A stretch of DNA of 64,000 nt from JADJNY01 sp046349615 (GTDB taxonomy: Bacteria > Planctomycetota > UBA1135 > GCA-002686595): NCBI GenBank assembly GCA_046349615.1, contig JAXMBZ010000016.1:53575-117574 (forward strand). The letters are read 5' to 3'. Positions 61,464 to 64,000 of this stretch are shown piece by piece (the first letter of the stretch is position 1; each line of letters starts with the position of its first letter). Both the position numbers and the translations under genes were made by a program. The notes under the pieces were generated by a model. It ran no database searches, had not been told where the DNA came from, and saw only the letters and a program-made list of their open reading frames with translations.

Positions 61464-61901
61464 CTACTTGTTTTCAGGTGCCTCGGCCGACTCTACCATT
61501 GCCCGAATTTCCAGAGGACTTTGCCCCACCAACAGACAGTTCATGTCTTTGTCTTCCCCAACACCACCCGGCATTCCGTCTCTTCCGAGTGATAGCAGAA
61601 TGTACTCATCCACGCCAGACTTGTGATATACAAATGGATGGCCCCAGCAGTCCATTGGAACTCTTGGCAATGGCGTTGAGTACGTTCCCTGACTGAGACA
61701 CAGTTCCCCAAGCGTCTCCGGATACCCTCCCATCTTTACCCTGTAGATCTCCAGGAACAGAGGAATGTCCCCAAACTGGAGCGCTGCCCTGCTACAGCAT
61801 TCATCACCTCCACAGCTAGTCACCCACAGGGCCCCAGCGCACGCATACACGGCGCACCAACAGAACAGTCGACTCGGGATCATCCGCATCATCCTTGCCA
61901 T
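61464..61901 (-). CDS. Hypothetical protein with GspG-like C-terminal motif
   Basis: This is a 145-residue protein beginning MARMMRMIPSRLFCWCAVYA, with a hydrophobic stretch to residue 28 and a CGGDE that may be a lipobox (WVTSC). The later part, YRVKMGGYPETLGELC and MDCWGHPFVYHKSGVDEYIL followed by SLGRDGMPGGVGEDKDM, resembles the C-terminal half of type II secretion pseudopilins (P-Y-P-x-T-L, D-P-W-G-x-P and L-G-x-D-G). It lacks the pilin-like N terminus. The frame is open upstream into a transposase remnant without a stop, so the start is uncertain. GC is lower than the genome. Confidence 0.6.
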   Translation of the reverse strand: MARMMRMIPSRLFCWCAVYACAGALWVTSCGGDECCSRAALQFGDIPLFLEIYRVKMGGYPETLGELCLSQGTYSTPLPRVPMDCWGHPFVYHKSGVDEYILLSLGRDGMPGGVGEDKDMNCLLVGQSPLEIRAMVESAEAPENK

Positions 61902-62002
61902 GTACTGCACGGCGTCGGTGCCAACTAGTTTCAGTTTAAGCCACTTCCGCATTCTGCTGCATGCAAGGGGCATCGGCTGTGGGCCGCACCCTTTGCGTGA
62001 CA

Positions 62003-62425
62003 CCTTTCGGCCTCGAATGGGCGGACGAATCCACCGCCTTCGGTAACGGACCAGACCTTCCTCCTCCGGGGCCTTTGCGATCGCTCGCCGGTCCACGGAG
62101 GCTGGCTCCAGACGCTCGAGCTCGGCGCCGAGCTCCGGGCCCCGCGCCGCGCGCTCACGCGCCTCTTGTTCGCGATAGCGGCTCCAGAGCTGCTCACGCT
62201 CGCGCTCACCAAACACTCGCCGCGGGCTCCACATGTCGTCGGCGGACAAGCCGTTTCGCCGCACGCGCGCGTTGACCTCCGCGCGTGCAGCGTCCACGTC
62301 GTCGCACGACCACTCCTCACCGCGGACCGCAGCCGTCGCGAGGTGATGAGCGTGCATCTTGAGCGAGCCGATGCCTGCTTCACACGCGCCATTGTAGCCA
62401 AGACACCGCGGCGGGGAGGTCGAGG
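62003..62425 (-). pseudogene. Integrase-core transposase C-terminal remnant C
   Basis: The minus-strand frame reads CLGYNGACEAGIGSLKMHAH, the region around the third catalytic residue of rve-type transposases (YNGxCEAGIGSLK), then WSCDDVDAARAEVNARVRRN and GLVRYRRRWIRPPIRGRK, a typical C terminus of another transposase subfamily than remnants A and B. The N-terminal half, with the first two acidic residues, is missing at the junction with the inverted-repeat element at 62431. Its stop codon is lost, and the frame continues into the gene at 61464. Confidence 0.78.
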
Positions 62426-62430
62426 CCGGG

Positions 62431-62646
62431 AATACGGTGCCAGAGCACTTCTTCACCAGCTTGCCGGTCGCGCCCGCCAGCTCCGACGCAGGCCCAAGAG
62501 ACACGGGTTGCTTCAACTCCACGAGGTGCGCTCGTGTCTCTGGATTCCTGCACCTCCCAGGCGGGCGACGGTACTCGCGTGAGGAGCACGGTGCGCACGC
62601 TCCAGTGGAAGCGCTATCCGGTGAAGAAGTGCTCTGGCACCGTATT
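62431..62646. mobile_element. 216-bp inverted-repeat element, copy 4
   Basis: This full copy is almost identical to copy 2 at 58393, with a few base changes near the left end (CCAGCTTGCC in place of CCAGATAGCC). It is followed by the truncated unit at 62649. Confidence 0.9.
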
Positions 62647-62648
62647 CT

Positions 62649-62815
62649 CAAGGGACACGGGTCGCTTTAGCTCCAAGAGGTGCTCTCGTGTCTCTGGATT
62701 CCTGCACCTCCCAGGCGGGCGACGGTACACGCGTGAGGAGCACGATGCGCGCGCTCCAGCGGAACCGCTATCCGGTGAAGAAGTGCTCTGGCACCGTATT
62801 TCTGGCACCGTATTC
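62649..62815. mobile_element. Truncated element plus extra terminal-repeat piece
   Basis: Bases 62649-62800 match the truncated unit at 58611-58762 (first 64 bases missing). A further 15 bases, TCTGGCACCGTATTC at 62801-62815, repeat the outer part of the end, as if a short slip or recombination occurred. Confidence 0.8.
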
Positions 62816-62848
62816 CTCAATCACCTACACGACGTCACGCCACCGCCT

Positions 62849-63328
62849 CTACTGCCTGGAGACGTCCACTCGCGACTCGTATCCTGTTTCCGAGACAAAC
62901 ATCCAGGTACCCACGCCCACCCCATTCTGGAATTGTCCGCGCTTCACAACACTTCCGCTATCGCGCCAATAGCAAGCATCCCCATCGAGCGTATCATTCC
63001 TATAATGCTCGACACTCATCCGACCTCCGTTGTCGTACCATTCCTCCCAAAGGCCGTTCTTCTTTCCTTCGGCATACTCGCCCCTAAACCGCACATTGCC
63101 ATTCGAGTGCCAGCCGATCCACAACCCCGTCTGCCTACCCTTTAGATACACCCCCTGAGAGAATAGTGAACCAGTCTCGTCAAAGTAACTTGTCCATAGC
63201 CCTTCTCGCACTCCGTCTACAACAACTCCCTGGCCGATGAGCCTTCCGTTCTTGTCATGAACTTCCGTCATTCCGTTCCGTGCTCCATCACACCCAAGAA
63301 GCGCAAGGCATGAATGCCCAACGAGCAT
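62849..63328 (-). CDS. MORN-repeat-like lipoprotein, low GC
   Basis: This is a 159-residue protein starting MLVGHSCLALLGCDG, with a possible lipobox at LALLGC. The rest is built of about five repeats of roughly 22 residues of the MORN_2 type: GVREGLWTSYFDETG, GRQTGLWIGWHSNGN, GKKNGLWEEWYDNGG and two less regular ones. Such proteins occur as surface or antitoxin-like proteins, with no function to be assigned. The frame is open for another 79 codons upstream, but these lack any feature. GC is clearly lower than the genome. It lies 34 bases from the repeat element. Confidence 0.75.
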   Translation of the reverse strand: MLVGHSCLALLGCDGARNGMTEVHDKNGRLIGQGVVVDGVREGLWTSYFDETGSLFSQGVYLKGRQTGLWIGWHSNGNVRFRGEYAEGKKNGLWEEWYDNGGRMSVEHYRNDTLDGDACYWRDSGSVVKRGQFQNGVGVGTWMFVSETGYESRVDVSRQ

Positions 63329-63795
63329 TGTACATGTAAGCAGTCCCGCCCTGGTGTGTCTGGAGGCTTGCTGGCCGGCACGGCCACCGCTCCTTGTAAC
63401 GTTCCCTGAAGAATCACCGTCAAGCTCGCTGGCAGTCGAACTAAACGCGGCACCCCCAACCAACCAAGCATGCCAGCATTCTGCACGAAGCCACCCGCCG
63501 CACCTCGTTCGTGTGCGACCCCCTTGAGCCACAGACCTTGTCGTGCGTTGCATTGTTTCTTGCATGAATAGCCTACTTCATCCCCTTGCAGGCAGCCTGC
63601 AGAGCCTCTTTCGTTGCCTTTTTTATTGCCGCCGGTCGCTTGCTCTCTGGGATGTTTAGCCAACCGAGACCGACTGGCCTCTGCCCTCTTGAATCGGCCG
63701 GTGGGGATACGACTGTCCAGTCCGATCGCGAGGCTTCGCCACAGCGCTTTTCGCTCCAGAAGACAAAACAACTATGTTCCTGGCATTCATCCCTA
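63329..63795. other. Unassigned low-GC stretch
   Basis: No gene is supported here. Open frames on the minus strand (one of 167 codons ending at 63268, one extending the MORN-like gene) have no recognisable domain, signal or ribosome-binding site, and they overlap each other. The stretch may hold the promoter of the MORN-like gene, but no clear boxes were found. Confidence 0.5.
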
Positions 63796-64000
63796 TGTGG
63801 TGTTCACGCCTGACTTTCCGGTTCCGGCTGCGACCATGGCCTACCGCCTCGGGTTCTTCTGACCAAGCCGTGCTCCTCGAGCGTGCACAGGACCGCGTTG
63901 CGCCGAGCACGGCGCTTGGTGCGCTTGTCCACGGCGCCCAGCTCGGCGAGTTCGACGTTCCTGCACACCGTTCGGTGGAAGCTCTCACGGCACACCCAAG
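63796..64000 (-). pseudogene. Insertion-sequence end with transposase C terminus, cut by window edge
   Basis: Bases from 63796 (TGTGGTGTTCACGCC) onwards repeat those from 60155 almost exactly (only a few differences in 200 bases). The minus strand encodes RESFHRTVCRNVELAELGAV and the tail ending in EPESQA, stop at 63804. As the window ends here, it cannot be said whether the copy beyond is complete and active. Confidence 0.75.

Noticed and set aside
56207..62815. CRISPR-like repetition
   Set aside because: Repeats are about 216 bp with inverted ends, irregularly spaced, and no cas genes are seen.
63268..63771. 167-codon minus-strand frame
   Set aside because: It overlaps the start of the MORN-like gene in another frame and has no recognisable domain or signal.
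56207..64000. Integron cassette array with attC sites
   Set aside because: No integrase and no GTTRRRY/RYYYAAC core sites were recognised; the repeats are inverted-repeat elements and transposase remnants. A functional analogy is kept as a hypothesis only.

Overview
The window is 64 kb of chromosome from a very GC-rich bacterium (about 70 percent GC or more by eye over the first 56 kb), most likely a member of the Planctomycetota. The evidence is a DUF1800/DUF1501 gene pair with Tat-like signals, exported beta-helix proteins, a lipoprotein sulfatase, an orphan CHASE-type hybrid kinase and an ECF sigma factor. The lineage is an inference. Coding density is high and many adjacent genes overlap by the 4-base ATGA/GTGA pattern.

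Layout. (1) 1-17.2 kb: two peptide-type (Opp/Dpp) ABC importers diverge from a 170-bp promoter region near 5.1-5.3 kb. The leftward set is binding protein, permease, permease, then an ATPase cut by the window edge. The rightward set is complete and continues without a break into a GldA/GldF/GldG-like ABC export module and a DUF4340 protein, which makes a 12-kb translationally coupled operon. (2) 17.2-19.7 kb: a LOG-family protein, aspartate kinase and a small conserved-looking protein. (3) 19.7-26.6 kb: a complete tryptophan operon, trpEGDCFBA, preceded by a leader peptide with tandem Trp codons and a strong attenuator hairpin. (4) 26.6-30.6 kb: a CBS-domain protein, then a molybdate operon (XRE-TOBE regulator, modA, modB, modC) on the minus strand. 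(5) 30.6-56.2 kb: single genes and short operons. They include a VOC protein, YchF, two paralogous secreted hydrolases, DUF1800/DUF1501, the hybrid kinase, ECF sigma with a membrane partner, an ABC-F protein, tandem beta-helix proteins, an MBOAT/SGNH acylation pair, two RidA proteins, and a sulfatase with a polytopic membrane protein.

(6) 56.2-64 kb is different. Base composition alternates between GC-rich and roughly 50-55 percent GC. The region is filled with a 216-bp element with about 33-bp terminal inverted repeats (four full copies plus partial ones), decayed DDE transposase fragments, and a partial recent copy of coaD. Four repeats of the same order can be seen: inverted-repeat element, one low-GC small exported-protein gene, then a transposase 3' fragment. 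The flanks are constant and the cargo differs each time.

Other points to note are a hairpin element found twice (41.2 and 50.1 kb) whose arms differ by compensatory changes while loop and flanks are conserved, and putative promoters of the form TTGYYY-N16-TAKMCY lying so close to start codons that leaderless or nearly leaderless transcripts are plausible. No tRNA, rRNA or CRISPR array was recognised by eye.
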